Source: Falsirhodobacter flavus (lineage in GTDB: Bacteria > Pseudomonadota > Alphaproteobacteria > Rhodobacterales > Rhodobacteraceae). From it: a stretch of DNA of 64,000 bases. Of the stretch, positions 40,341 through 47,662 are shown piece after piece (within the stretch, counting starts at the first letter, position 1; each line of letters starts with the position of its first letter). The stretch covers positions 682,001 through 746,000 of the forward strand of contig JARWBI010000001.1 in the NCBI GenBank assembly GCA_029846755.1, given 5' to 3'. Under the pieces are notes generated by a model that ran no database searches, had not been told where the DNA came from, and saw only the letters and a program-made list of their open reading frames with translations. The position numbers were made by a program, and so were the translations under genes.

Positions 40341-40915
40341 AACTGACCCTGTCCAATGTCCTGTCGCTTGTTGGTCTGACCCTGCGCGAGCCGCGTCAGG
40401 GATTGCGAACGGTTCTGGCCCAGCCGCTTGGGCTTGGGGATCGCTGGCTGGTCTTCGGACTGTCGATCATCCTGCCGACGCTGCTGATCGCGGCGGGCAC
40501 GATCCTGATCCCGATGCCGGACGGGGCGCTGTTCCCGTTCCCGCCCGTCACGCTGGCGATCCTTCAGGGCGTCGCGATGGGTGTGATGGTGGTGCTGACC
40601 TATGTCGTCGGGCGTTGGCGCGGGGGGATCGGCAGCTTTGCCGACTGCCTGCTGACGGTGTCGTGGCTTCAGATCGTGATGGTGGCGATGCAGGCGGCGC
40701 TGCTGCTGGTCGAACTGGCCCTGCCGCCGCTGGCCGCGATCCTCAGCATCGTCGCAACGCTGCTGATGTTCTGGCTGCTGACCAATTTCGTGGTCGAGGT
40801 TCACGGCTTCACATCCCTGCCGATGACGTTCCTTGGCATCATGGGGGCGATGTTCGTGGCCGCCTTCCTGTTCGCGCTGATCCTTGCGCCCTTCCTGGGG
40901 GTCCAGAATGTATGA
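40337..40915 (+). CDS. YIP1-family membrane protein (second copy)
   Basis: The 192-residue protein has about five transmembrane helices and the YIP1-like pattern LVGLTLREPRQGLRTVLAQ before the first helix, RWRGGIGSFADCLLTVSWLQ in the middle, and a C-terminal VHGFTSLPMTFLGI. It starts with GTG inside the stop of the first copy (GTGA) and overlaps the sufS start by 8 bp. Two adjacent YIP1-like proteins may form a heteromer; this is inference. Confidence 0.78.
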   Translation: MKLTLSNVLSLVGLTLREPRQGLRTVLAQPLGLGDRWLVFGLSIILPTLLIAAGTILIPMPDGALFPFPPVTLAILQGVAMGVMVVLTYVVGRWRGGIGSFADCLLTVSWLQIVMVAMQAALLLVELALPPLAAILSIVATLLMFWLLTNFVVEVHGFTSLPMTFLGIMGAMFVAAFLFALILAPFLGVQNV

Positions 40916-42128
40916 TGTCGATAAAATTCGCGCCGATTTTCCCATCCTGTCGCGGCAGGTGAATGGCAAGCCGCTGGTCTATTTGGACAATGGCGCCTCG
41001 GCGCAAAAGCCGCGGGTCGTGATCGACGCGATGACCGAGGCTTATGCCAACGAATATGCCAACGTGCATCGCGGGCTGCATTTCCTGTCGAACCTTGCGA
41101 CCGACAGATACGAGGCAGTGCGCGGCAAGATCGCCCGCTTCATCAATGCCCCGTCCGAGGATGAGATCGTCTTCACCACCGGCACGACCGAGGGGATCAA
41201 CCTGGTCTCCTATGGCTGGGCCGCGCCGCGTCTGCAGGCGGGGGACGAGATCGTGCTGACGATCATGGAGCATCACGCGAATATCGTGCCGTGGCATTTC
41301 CTGCGCGAACGGCAGGGCGTGGTGCTGAAATGGGTCGAATGCGATGCCAATGGCGACATCGACCCGCAGGCGGTGATCGACGCCATCGGGCCGAAGACGA
41401 AGCTGGTCGCGATCACCCAGATGTCGAACGTGACCGGCACCGTCTTGGACGTGGCGCCGATCTGCGCTGCGGCGCGGGAAAAGGGCGTTGCCACGCTGAT
41501 CGACGGCTCGCAGGCGGCGGTGCATATGCCGGTGGACGTGCAGGCGATGGGCTGCGACTTCTATGCCATCACGGGGCACAAGCTCTACGGTCCCTCGGGG
41601 TCGGGGGGAATCTTCATCCGGCGCGAGCGGATGGAGGAGATGCGTCCCTTCCTTGGTGGCGGCGACATGATCCACGAGGTGTTCCGCGACACGGTAACCT
41701 ATGCCAAGCCGCCGATGCGATTCGAGGCGGGGACACCGGGGATCGTGCAGCAGATCGGCCTTGGTGTCGCGCTGGATTACCTGACCGGCCTTGGCATGGC
41801 GAACATCGCCGCGCATGAGCGTCGTCTGCGCGATATGGCACGGGATCGGCTGGCGGGGCTGAACTGGCTGAACGTGCAGGGCAATTCGGCGGGGAAGGGT
41901 GCGATCTTCTCCTTCACCTTGCAAGGCGCGGCCCATCCGCATGACATCTCGACCGTGCTGGACCAGCGCGGGATCGCGGTGCGGGCGGGCACGCATTGCG
42001 CCATGCCGCTTTTGCAGCACATGGGCGTTTCGGCCACCTGCCGCGCCAGCTTCGGGCTTTATAACACCGAGGCCGAGATCGACGCGCTGGTGTCCGCGCT
42101 GGAGCTTTGCCACGAACTTTTCGGCTGA
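40908..42128 (+). CDS. sufS: Cysteine desulfurase SufS
   Basis: SufS supplies sulfur to the SufBCD scaffold. The 406-residue class II desulfurase has LVYLDNGASAQKP, VHRGLHFLSNLATD, the Schiff-base Lys225 in ITGHKLYGPSG and the catalytic Cys364 in RAGTHCAMPLL. The ATG at 40908 lies within the end of the second YIP1 gene. It is the last operon gene in the window; no sufE, sufT/DUF59 or A-type carrier follows before the tRNAs and the prophage. Confidence 0.96.
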   Translation: MYDVDKIRADFPILSRQVNGKPLVYLDNGASAQKPRVVIDAMTEAYANEYANVHRGLHFLSNLATDRYEAVRGKIARFINAPSEDEIVFTTGTTEGINLVSYGWAAPRLQAGDEIVLTIMEHHANIVPWHFLRERQGVVLKWVECDANGDIDPQAVIDAIGPKTKLVAITQMSNVTGTVLDVAPICAAAREKGVATLIDGSQAAVHMPVDVQAMGCDFYAITGHKLYGPSGSGGIFIRRERMEEMRPFLGGGDMIHEVFRDTVTYAKPPMRFEAGTPGIVQQIGLGVALDYLTGLGMANIAAHERRLRDMARDRLAGLNWLNVQGNSAGKGAIFSFTLQGAAHPHDISTVLDQRGIAVRAGTHCAMPLLQHMGVSATCRASFGLYNTEAEIDALVSALELCHELFG

Positions 42129-42169
42129 GGCTTGCGCTGCCGGAATCCCCCGGCTATAGACGCGCCTAG

Positions 42170-42246
42170 GCACCCATAGCTCAGCTGGATAGAGCGTTGC
42201 CCTCCGAAGGCAAAGGTCGCACGTTCGAATCGTGCTGGGTGCGCCA
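42170..42246 (+). tRNA. tRNA-Arg (anticodon CCG)
   Basis: Acceptor GCACCCA pairs with TGGGTGC, the anticodon stem TTGCC/GGCAA holds loop CTCCGAA (anticodon CCG), and the T loop is TTCGAATC. CCA is encoded. It lies 41 nt after sufS. Confidence 0.98.
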
Positions 42247-42252
42247 TAATTC

Positions 42253-42328
42253 GGGCCGTTAGCTCAGTTGGTAGAGCGTTTCGTTTACACCGAAAATGTC
42301 GGCGGTTCGAGCCCGTCACGGCCCACCA
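42253..42328 (+). tRNA. tRNA-Val (anticodon TAC)
   Basis: Acceptor GGGCCGT pairs with ACGGCCC, the anticodon stem TTTCG/CGAAA holds loop TTTACAC (anticodon TAC), and CCA is encoded. It lies 6 nt after tRNA-Arg, and its 3' end is next to the prophage integrase. Confidence 0.98.
42306..42328. other. Probable phage attachment site (attL) in the 3' end of tRNA-Val
   Basis: The T arm and acceptor end of tRNA-Val directly abut the prophage; the integrase gene ends 21 bp away and points at it. Tyrosine integrases often use such tRNA 3' ends. The matching attR copy must lie beyond the window, so the core is not proven. Confidence 0.55.
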
Positions 42329-42349
42329 AAATCAATGACTTAGCGGGGA

Positions 42350-43492
42350 TCATTCCGAAAGGTTCCCAATCCACGCGGGGCGGTTCCCAATCTCGGGGAT
42401 CAGCAGCATGGTTTCGGCGTTCATATGCTCGGCTTCAGCGCGCCGCGCATAGTGCTTCGCCATCTTCTCTGACAGGTGCCCCAGCATGCTTTTGACGCGG
42501 GCAATTCCGCCGAACGTGTCGGGGTTCCGGGCCACCGCGTTCGCGATCATGGTCGCGTTGGTGTGGCGCAGACCATGGAATGTCGGCTGGAACGCATCCT
42601 CTGCGTAGTCGGAGTTCGTCTGCGGTCGCAGCTGCAGCCGGATGATTTCGGTTCGCCACGATGCGCCGAATCCGGAGGGGGTCCAGACGTTGCCGCGCGA
42701 GTTCGTCAGAAGTGGCCGGCGCGGATCCACGATCCCGGCCTTTCGCCGCTTCGCCCGCTCCATGTCCAGAATCGCCAACACGACAGGGTGCAGTGGCACG
42801 GGCACGTCGTTCGATGTTTTGCCCTGGGACAGATACCACGTGCCGCCATCGATGACGCTGTCGGTCAGCTGCAGCAGGATGTCAGACCGGCGCTGGCTGG
42901 TGTAGATCGCCACGAGCGCCACCTTCACGATCTCCGGCTTGCCGTGCTCCAGCAGCTTCTCGAGCGCATCCTCTGGCCACGGCTCGTAGGAGCCGTCGCT
43001 GCTGACGCGTTCGATCTTCCGGCAGGGGTTCACGTCGGCAAAGCCCCGGGTGCGGCCCCATCCGAAGACAGAGCTGATGTCGTCCAGGCGGCGGTTCGCC
43101 GTGGCCGGCCGCGCGGACAAGCTGTCGTAAAGGGCCTGCACATGCACCGGCCGGATGTCCGCGGCTTCGAATTCCCCCCAGCGTTCCTGCATCAGGTTCA
43201 ACGCATAATCACGCGCGGCCTTCGAGGCCGGCGGCAGGCGGTCATACTTCGCGCTTGTGCGGTGCTGCCTGACCAGCTCGGCTATGCCGGTCGGACTGGC
43301 AAACTCCCCGGGGATTACCCCGAAGACGGCGCGGTGGGCTTCGTCATAGGCTGTGCGATACTCGGCCGAAAATGGATGCGGCAGGGGCAGCCGCGTCTCC
43401 TTTCCGTCCTTCACCACCCGGAAATAGAAGTACTCACGCGCGCGGCGGATCTTCCGCTGCACATACTGTTCAAGCCTCAGTTCAGCCGCCAC
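42350..43492 (-). CDS. Phage tyrosine integrase
   Basis: The 380-residue recombinase would insert and excise the prophage at tRNA-Val. The catalytic part shows Arg201/Arg202 in YTSQRRSDIL, HGLRHTNATM (His306, Arg309), His339 in MLGHLSEKMA and the nucleophile Tyr348 in KHYARRA. The N-terminal part should bind the arm sites. The start is a GTG at 43492, overlapping the end of the excisionase-like gene by 11 bp; the next in-frame ATG is about 100 codons in. It is the last gene of the leftward operon. Confidence 0.92.
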   Translation of the reverse strand: MAAELRLEQYVQRKIRRAREYFYFRVVKDGKETRLPLPHPFSAEYRTAYDEAHRAVFGVIPGEFASPTGIAELVRQHRTSAKYDRLPPASKAARDYALNLMQERWGEFEAADIRPVHVQALYDSLSARPATANRRLDDISSVFGWGRTRGFADVNPCRKIERVSSDGSYEPWPEDALEKLLEHGKPEIVKVALVAIYTSQRRSDILLQLTDSVIDGGTWYLSQGKTSNDVPVPLHPVVLAILDMERAKRRKAGIVDPRRPLLTNSRGNVWTPSGFGASWRTEIIRLQLRPQTNSDYAEDAFQPTFHGLRHTNATMIANAVARNPDTFGGIARVKSMLGHLSEKMAKHYARRAEAEHMNAETMLLIPEIGNRPAWIGNLSE

Positions 43493-43763
43493 GGCTCGCC
43501 CTCAGAATCGGATCATCATCTTCGATTCGATTTGCATCGCCCGTCTGGAGCTTCTTTTCAACATCGGCCCACTTCCAGCGTGCGGTACCGCCGATCTTGA
43601 CGGGCTTAGGTAGATGCCCGCGCTTCACCCAGTCCCATGCGGTTGAGGGGCTGATGTCCAGCAGCTCACAGAGAAGGCCAATTGAAACGTAAGCGATGAC
43701 GCGGGGCGCAGCCTCGACGCGCTCGGGCAGGGCAGTCATGCCGATCCTGTCTTGCTTGCCCAT
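43482..43763 (-). CDS. AlpA/MerR-like DNA-binding protein, probable excisionase
   Basis: The 93-residue protein has a small winged helix-turn-helix: IGLLCELLDISPSTAWDWVK, followed by RGHLPKPVKIGGTARWKW. This is the AlpA/excisionase-like pattern, and its place directly before the integrase supports a role in excision or control of the integrase. An internal ATG at 43739 is an alternative start. ATG 43763 overlaps the upstream stop as TGATG. Confidence 0.75.
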   Translation of the reverse strand: MGKQDRIGMTALPERVEAAPRVIAYVSIGLLCELLDISPSTAWDWVKRGHLPKPVKIGGTARWKWADVEKKLQTGDANRIEDDDPILRASRGG

Positions 43764-43999
43764 CAGATGAGCCCCCCTTTCATGCGCTCGGAATATTCCC
43801 GCTGGACGGCCTTCAGCGCGGCCAGCGTCGGTTCATAGTGCTTAGCCCAAGGCCCGGGTTGCTTGTTCTTGCCACCGCGCAGAATCAGGCCCTCGTAGAA
43901 GGCGACACGTTGGGGCAGCAGCTCGAGGGCGAAGGTCTCTGACCAGGCGCGGCCCTGCAGGGTGACGCTCTTGGCGTCGGTCGAGAGCGTGGCCTTCAT
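43763..43999 (-). CDS. Small phage protein, 78 residues
   Basis: I do not recognise the family. The soluble, basic product reads MKATLSTDAKSVTLQGRAWS, then FALELLPQRVAFYEGLILRG and a lysine-rich C-terminal half. The ATG at 43999 overlaps the upstream gene stop (ATGA), so I start there and not at the open frame upstream. It is one of a chain of coupled small genes in the leftward operon. Confidence 0.6.
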   Translation of the reverse strand: MKATLSTDAKSVTLQGRAWSETFALELLPQRVAFYEGLILRGGKNKQPGPWAKHYEPTLAALKAVQREYSERMKGGLI

Positions 44000-44223
44000 G
44001 TCGATTTCCTCCAGCGCGCCTCGACGGCTGGCCAGTAGTGGACACGGGCATGCTCGACAGTTCTTCTGACGATCTCGGCCGGCGGCAGTGGGATGAAGCC
44101 GTCGCCCCCACACATGTTGCAGGGCACAGATTCACGGTCGATCGCGCGCGTGTCGATCTCCTCGCGCCGCATAGCGCAAGCAGGACAAGCATCGTGATTG
44201 CCGTGAAGGGTGTGGTCAGGCAT
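43996..44223 (-). CDS. Small phage protein with two CxxC motifs
   Basis: The 75-residue protein has CPAC at 13-16 and CNMCGGDG at 35-42, spaced as a zinc ribbon; the second is like a DnaJ-type zinc knuckle. The rest is basic with no other domain seen. It probably binds zinc and perhaps nucleic acid, but the role is unknown. It overlaps both neighbours in the leftward operon. Confidence 0.6.
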   Translation of the reverse strand: MPDHTLHGNHDACPACAMRREEIDTRAIDRESVPCNMCGGDGFIPLPPAEIVRRTVEHARVHYWPAVEARWRKST

Positions 44224-44401
44224 CGCTGGCTTCCTTGCCCAGCTCTTCGGCCATGGCGCGGGCTATGTCCAAAGTTAGCCGGGCACCTGTGGTTGTCTCG
44301 CCCGGGCGCGAGAACATCAGGTCGACCGTTGTCGCGCTCGAACGTCTGACCGATATCACAGACTGCCCGCCCTCCGGGGTCGTCATGTAGAGGATGCCCA
44401 T
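44216..44401 (-). CDS. Small phage protein, 61 residues
   Basis: No family recognised. The product (starting MGILYMTTPEGGQSVISVRR, with LTLDIARAMAEELGKEA near the end) is soluble and short. The ATG at 44401 overlaps the upstream stop as TGATG; a TTG one codon earlier is less likely. It is retained as real because of this coupling on both sides. Confidence 0.5.
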   Translation of the reverse strand: MGILYMTTPEGGQSVISVRRSSATTVDLMFSRPGETTTGARLTLDIARAMAEELGKEASDA

Positions 44402-44772
44402 CAACCACGCCTCCGGCGCGCCAGCGCGACCAGCCCGAACACCGCCGCTGCCAGCAGCAGCCCCGCCGCTGGCAGCGGCACCGGCGCGGGCGGCAGCCAG
44501 CTTCCACCACCGCCCTTGATCGGCGGCAGCAGGTTCGTGGTGATGGCAGGGCTGTCCGGCACCACCGGCGGCGTCAGCAGCTCTTCCGCCGCCTTGGCAG
44601 GATAGACTGCCGGTGCCTGGCGCTGCGTGGTCCAGTCGATCGAGAGGATGCAGGGCGCGGTGCCGGGATCGCCGGGGCCGACGGTGTCGGCTTTAGCGCA
44701 GGCTTCCACGCCAAAGGCGAAGCCAACACCGGCGCAGATGACCGCGACGGCAAAATAGAGGCCGATGTTCAT
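44401..44772 (-). CDS. Prophage-encoded surface protein with VPLPA-CTERM-like C-terminus
   Basis: The 123-residue product has an N-terminal membrane segment or signal (NIGLYFAVAVICAGVGFAFG) and a proline-rich middle with several cysteines. The C-terminus reads VPLPAAGLLLAAAVFGLV then ALARRRRG, the pattern of the VPLPA-CTERM exosortase-type sorting signal: motif, hydrophobic stretch, basic end. Such proteins are handed to the envelope by an exosortase. The prophage location is unusual. A plain bitopic membrane protein is the main alternative. ATG 44772 overlaps the ASCH-like gene stop (ATGA). Confidence 0.6.
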   Translation of the reverse strand: MNIGLYFAVAVICAGVGFAFGVEACAKADTVGPGDPGTAPCILSIDWTTQRQAPAVYPAKAAEELLTPPVVPDSPAITTNLLPPIKGGGGSWLPPAPVPLPAAGLLLAAAVFGLVALARRRRG

Positions 44773-45383
44773 GCTGCGGCCCCCAGCTGGTCGATATTGC
44801 CGCGCTGGACGGTGAAGGTGTAGGCGCAGACCCACGGGTTTGCGTCCCACGCGCCGGGGCCATTGATGGCGTTCCAGAGGATGCGGAATGAACTTATCGG
44901 GCAGTTGCCCTTGGCCTCGCCTGCCTTGAACGCAGCCCAACCCATTCCCTCGGCAACAGCATCGCCTTCGCTGATCGCGTGTAGCTTTTGCACGCGTACA
45001 TCGGTGATAGTCAAAGTCAGGCGGCTCGCCCAGCGTGGCATGTGGATCGACGGCTTCCAGTCCAGAACCGCCCCTTCAGCTTCGTCGGCGTCAGCATGGA
45101 ACATGATGTCATCCAGATCACGGCATTCGCTGATCGGTGTGCCAAGACCATGGGGGCGGAACCTTTCGCGCACGTAGAGGCGATCACCGACCGCGACCGG
45201 GGGTCGGTACGACATGCGCGGCATCCCGCCTTCGCAGGTCCACTGAAAGCCGGTCGGCCCGACGCGGTCCATGTGCCAGCCGTCGCCGGGGGCGTTCTTG
45301 ATCACCCGCCGCGTCTGCGTCTTCGTGCCGTCCAGCAGGGCGCGCACCATGGGGGCGCTGAAGAGGATGGGCTTATCAGCCAT
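44769..45383 (-). CDS. Phage ASCH-like domain protein
   Basis: The 204-residue protein resembles a family common in prophages: ILFSAPMVRALLDGTKTQTRR, VGDRLYVRERFRP, WKPSIHMPRWASRLTLTITD, and a C-terminal W-rich part, NPWVCAYTF. The TKTQTRR...GDRLYVRE pattern suggests an ASCH/PUA-like fold that could bind RNA or nucleotides. Its function is unproven. It overlaps the 42-residue gene upstream by 8 bp. Confidence 0.7.
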   Translation of the reverse strand: MADKPILFSAPMVRALLDGTKTQTRRVIKNAPGDGWHMDRVGPTGFQWTCEGGMPRMSYRPPVAVGDRLYVRERFRPHGLGTPISECRDLDDIMFHADADEAEGAVLDWKPSIHMPRWASRLTLTITDVRVQKLHAISEGDAVAEGMGWAAFKAGEAKGNCPISSFRILWNAINGPGAWDANPWVCAYTFTVQRGNIDQLGAAA

Positions 45384-45504
45384 GGGTCACCTCGTAATCG
45401 ACCCAGCCCAGATCGCGGGCTTGATGCTTGGCTTCGTCGATCGATGCGACGCGGATCCAGCGGCCGGTCTTGCAGCAGGACAGGATCATTCGTTGTTCAT
45501 CCAT
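45376..45504 (-). CDS. Small phage protein, 42 residues
   Basis: A 43-codon frame fits exactly between two coupled neighbours. Its ATG overlaps the upstream stop (TAATG), and its 3' end overlaps the ASCH-like gene start by 8 bp. The peptide has CC at 10-11 and a C-terminal AKHQARDLGWVDYEV. No family recognised. Only the coupling supports that it is real. Confidence 0.5.
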   Translation of the reverse strand: MDEQRMILSCCKTGRWIRVASIDEAKHQARDLGWVDYEVTHG

Positions 45505-46160
45505 TAGACAAACGCCTCAAAATGATTTGCGGGAATTGTGTCGATGCGGCGCAGGCCGTCGAAACCCGGGATCGGTTCGTCCAGGGACACCACGCCGAAC
45601 TTGGTGTATTGCCGCCAGTAGAGCTGCAGCGCTTTCCGCGCCGCTTGCTTGGGGTCGATGCAATCCCCGGACATGATCAGCAGGATCGCCTCGCCCTGCG
45701 CGTCTTCCATGACCTGCCTGGGAAGGGTCGACGGAAGGCTTTGCCGAACCACGGTCATCAGCGCCGTCACCTCGCGGTTGACGGCGCGTTTTCCCTTTGC
45801 ATCGCGATCGGCTTGGCGGAGCCGCGCCATGAACTTGTGATGGGCGACCCGATCAGGGTTCGCCAGCTTCCACGCCCGGCGCTGTTCCTGCCGCTTGGCT
45901 ACAGCCTCGGGCGCCATATTCCCGTAGCGACGGCGGGCGCGGCCGGCTGCGACCGCTTCGGGATGAGCGTCCTCGTAGCGCTTCGTTGCCGCCTTCGCGG
46001 CGGCGGGATTTTTCTTTCGCCATTCCCGGTTCTTGCGGGCGTTGGCTTCACGATAGCGCTCGGGATATTTCGCCCGATAGGCAGCGGATTTCTGGCGTCG
46101 CTTGGCGCGGACTTCTTCCCATTCCTCTGGGGTGCAATCTGCTTTTTTCTTCAGCGCCAT
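45504..46160 (-). CDS. Basic phage protein with sigma-like C-terminus
   Basis: The 218-residue protein has a very basic N-terminal half with repeats such as AKYPERYREANARKNREWRK and KRYEDAHPEAVAAGRARRRY, like the linker repeats of phage endonuclease VII-type HNH proteins, but I see no HNH motif. The C-terminal half (AILLIMSGDCIDPKQAARKA, LYWRQYTKFGVVSLDEPI, GLRRIDTIP) resembles a sigma-factor segment in its SLDEP motif. A regulator of late genes is one possibility; this is speculative. It is the sixth gene of the leftward operon. Confidence 0.55.
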   Translation of the reverse strand: MALKKKADCTPEEWEEVRAKRRQKSAAYRAKYPERYREANARKNREWRKKNPAAAKAATKRYEDAHPEAVAAGRARRRYGNMAPEAVAKRQEQRRAWKLANPDRVAHHKFMARLRQADRDAKGKRAVNREVTALMTVVRQSLPSTLPRQVMEDAQGEAILLIMSGDCIDPKQAARKALQLYWRQYTKFGVVSLDEPIPGFDGLRRIDTIPANHFEAFV

Positions 46161-46164
46161 GGCA

Positions 46165-46542
46165 TCAGCTCAGCAGTAAGGCGAGAGCCATAGCGGTCGA
46201 CGCGGCCGCCAGCACAAGCCCGGCGCGCGTTAGGTTCCGGAGATCCACATCGCCCTGCGCATCCTGACGCTCCAGCCAGCCTTGGCTGTCATCTGTCACT
46301 GCGGCCTCGAGGCGGCGCAGCCGCGCGCGAACGCTCTCGGCCCGGGATTGCCCCGCGATGCCCACCCGAAGGCCGAAGCCGATCGGAATGCTGAAGCGGA
46401 TCGACAGACCGGCGAGCGGATCTGGCGCGGCAGCGCGGTTTGCAGGCGTGGGCAGTGGATAGGCGGGTGCCTCCACCATCAGCGCCTCGGCCGTGCGTGT
46501 CAGCGGCTGGGCAGGGTCGGGCCGGGTATCTGCGAAGGTCAT
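46165..46542 (-). CDS. Phage membrane-anchored hypothetical protein
   Basis: The 125-residue protein begins MTFADTRPDPAQPLTRTAEA and has a C-terminal membrane helix (AGLVLAAASTAMALALLLS) after an arginine-rich region (SRAESVRARLRRLEAAV). No family recognised. The ATG at 46542 overlaps the upstream stop (ATGA); the frame further up is shadow. Confidence 0.55.
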   Translation of the reverse strand: MTFADTRPDPAQPLTRTAEALMVEAPAYPLPTPANRAAAPDPLAGLSIRFSIPIGFGLRVGIAGQSRAESVRARLRRLEAAVTDDSQGWLERQDAQGDVDLRNLTRAGLVLAAASTAMALALLLS

Positions 46543-46652
46543 GGGGTTTCCTTTGCGGGGCCGAGGTCGCGCCAGAGGCGTCCGCTTGTATCGCGGATGA
46601 TCAGGCGGCCGTTGCTGATGACGGGATCGAGGATGGGCGTGGCGGGCGTCAT
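46539..46652 (-). CDS. Very small phage protein, 37 residues
   Basis: A short frame encoding 37 residues (MTPATPILDPVISNGRLIIR, then DTSGRLWRDLG) is coupled on both sides by ATGA overlaps, at 46649-46652 and 46539-46542. Nothing else supports it. Confidence 0.45.
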   Translation of the reverse strand: MTPATPILDPVISNGRLIIRDTSGRLWRDLGPAKETP

Positions 46653-46933
46653 GCTTTGGCCTCGGGGTATTTCTTGTGCCAGGCGAGCACGTCCTCGGGG
46701 GTGACGCGGTGCTCGCGCGCGGTGCGTCGGGCGGGGCCAATCATGTCGACTGGCAGCAGAATGCCGCCGGGGCAACGATTGGCGATCGCTGCGCAGCGCT
46801 TGCGAAAGTCCTCGAGGATGTGGGCGATAAGCTGAAGGTCGGCTTCGACCATGTCCGCGGCCGGCGCGGGCGAAAAGCGGGAGATCTGCGCCATGGGAGC
46901 GACCTTTCCAGATTGGTGATTGTGAGGGGCCAT
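46649..46933 (-). CDS. Small phage protein, 94 residues
   Basis: No family recognised. The product contains VEADLQLIAHILEDFRKRCA, a likely helix, and a C-terminal half GPARRTAREHRVTPEDVLAWH. Two starts are plausible: ATG 46933, coupled by TGATG to the upstream gene, or ATG 46894 with GGAAAGG 8 nt before it. I list the first. It belongs to the leftward operon. Confidence 0.5.
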   Translation of the reverse strand: MAPHNHQSGKVAPMAQISRFSPAPAADMVEADLQLIAHILEDFRKRCAAIANRCPGGILLPVDMIGPARRTAREHRVTPEDVLAWHKKYPEAKA

Positions 46934-47127
46934 CACATCGCCCTCATGCTGTCGGCCAGCCGCCGCGTTTCGCCGGCGTTGAGCGCGGTGGTCATGATGA
47001 AATCAGCCAGAACCAACCCGCCCAGCGCGACGACGACGGCGAGGGCGACGAGCGACAGCCAGCTTCCGGACCGCGCCGGGCGCGGGTTCCGGAGATTGGC
47101 AAAGGTGGGGAGATCCCGGCGGCGCAT
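46933..47127 (-). CDS. Small phage membrane protein, 64 residues
   Basis: One transmembrane helix (SLVALAVVVALGGLVLADF) follows a basic N-terminus, MRRRDLPTFANLRNPRPARS. It is predicted to sit in the inner membrane with the N-terminus inside. Its ATG overlaps the upstream stop (TGATG). Function unknown; small membrane proteins of this kind are common in prophage early operons. Confidence 0.5.
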   Translation of the reverse strand: MRRRDLPTFANLRNPRPARSGSWLSLVALAVVVALGGLVLADFIMTTALNAGETRRLADSMRAM

Positions 47128-47303
47128 CAGGCCACGTCTCCTGGGAAGTTGTTCGCGGGCGGAGCGGGGCGGTGGACCCGAGTGCCTCTGCCGAAGAAGA
47201 CCTCGGCGGCTTGGGCGCGGATCGACGGGTAACGGCTGATGACCTCATAGTTCGTGAGGACGTCGAGCGCTTCGTCGCGGGACATAAGCGGGGTCTTGGG
47301 CAT
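47127..47303 (-). CDS. Small phage protein, first gene of the leftward operon
   Basis: The 58-residue product contains SRDEALDVLTNYEVISRYPS and is otherwise unrecognised. The ATG at 47318 has no ribosome site, but the ATG at 47303 has GGAGG 8 nt before it, so I use that. The operator repeats at 47333-47391 lie directly upstream, so this gene opens the repressor-controlled transcript. Confidence 0.55.
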   Translation of the reverse strand: MPKTPLMSRDEALDVLTNYEVISRYPSIRAQAAEVFFGRGTRVHRPAPPANNFPGDVA

Positions 47304-47332
47304 TTGTTTGGCCTCCATCGGGGTTGTCGATG

Positions 47333-47391
47333 TGGCAAATGTCGTTTGGCAAATGGCAAACGTCAAGCCCTTTGTTTGCCATTTGCCAAAC
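47333..47391. promoter_or_regulatory. Left operator of the phage: 18-bp inverted repeat
   Basis: GTTTGGCAAATGGCAAAC (47344-47361) and its exact reverse complement GTTTGCCATTTGCCAAAC (47374-47391) flank a 12-bp spacer. Each arm holds two TGGCAAA half-sites 7 bp apart, and a further TGGCAAA lies at 47333-47339. A TTGACG -35-like hexamer sits in the spacer for a leftward promoter, with a poor -10. Confidence 0.75.
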
Positions 47392-47500
47392 ATGATGCAA
47401 GGCGGCATATCAGGAGTGCAGGCAGCCACGCGCATCGAATCGTCAGCCGAACCGGCTACGATGATCGATCCGCCTGACCGAGTTACCTGAGGAGAATTGG

Positions 47501-47662
47501 ATGGAAGAGCTGCGACTTCTCAAAAAGATCGAGCAGCTGCCGCCGGCAGATCAACGCAATATCGAGGCTTTGGTTGACGCTATTCTTGCTTGCGTCGAGC
47601 CGACAGAAGGCCGTCTACATAAGCCTCCACAATATCTCGGGACGCCGGATCGAGACTGCTAA
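47501..47662 (+). CDS. Small protein antisense to the repressor 3' end
   Basis: A 53-residue frame has a good ribosome site (GAGGAG, 7-9 nt before ATG) and a helix-forming N-terminus, MEELRLLKKIEQLPPADQRN then IEALVDAILA. Its last 83 bp overlap the end of the repressor gene on the other strand. The pattern resembles the C-terminal segment of many XRE repressors. It could be a real small modulator or a chance frame. Confidence 0.4.
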   Translation: MEELRLLKKIEQLPPADQRNIEALVDAILACVEPTEGRLHKPPQYLGTPDRDC

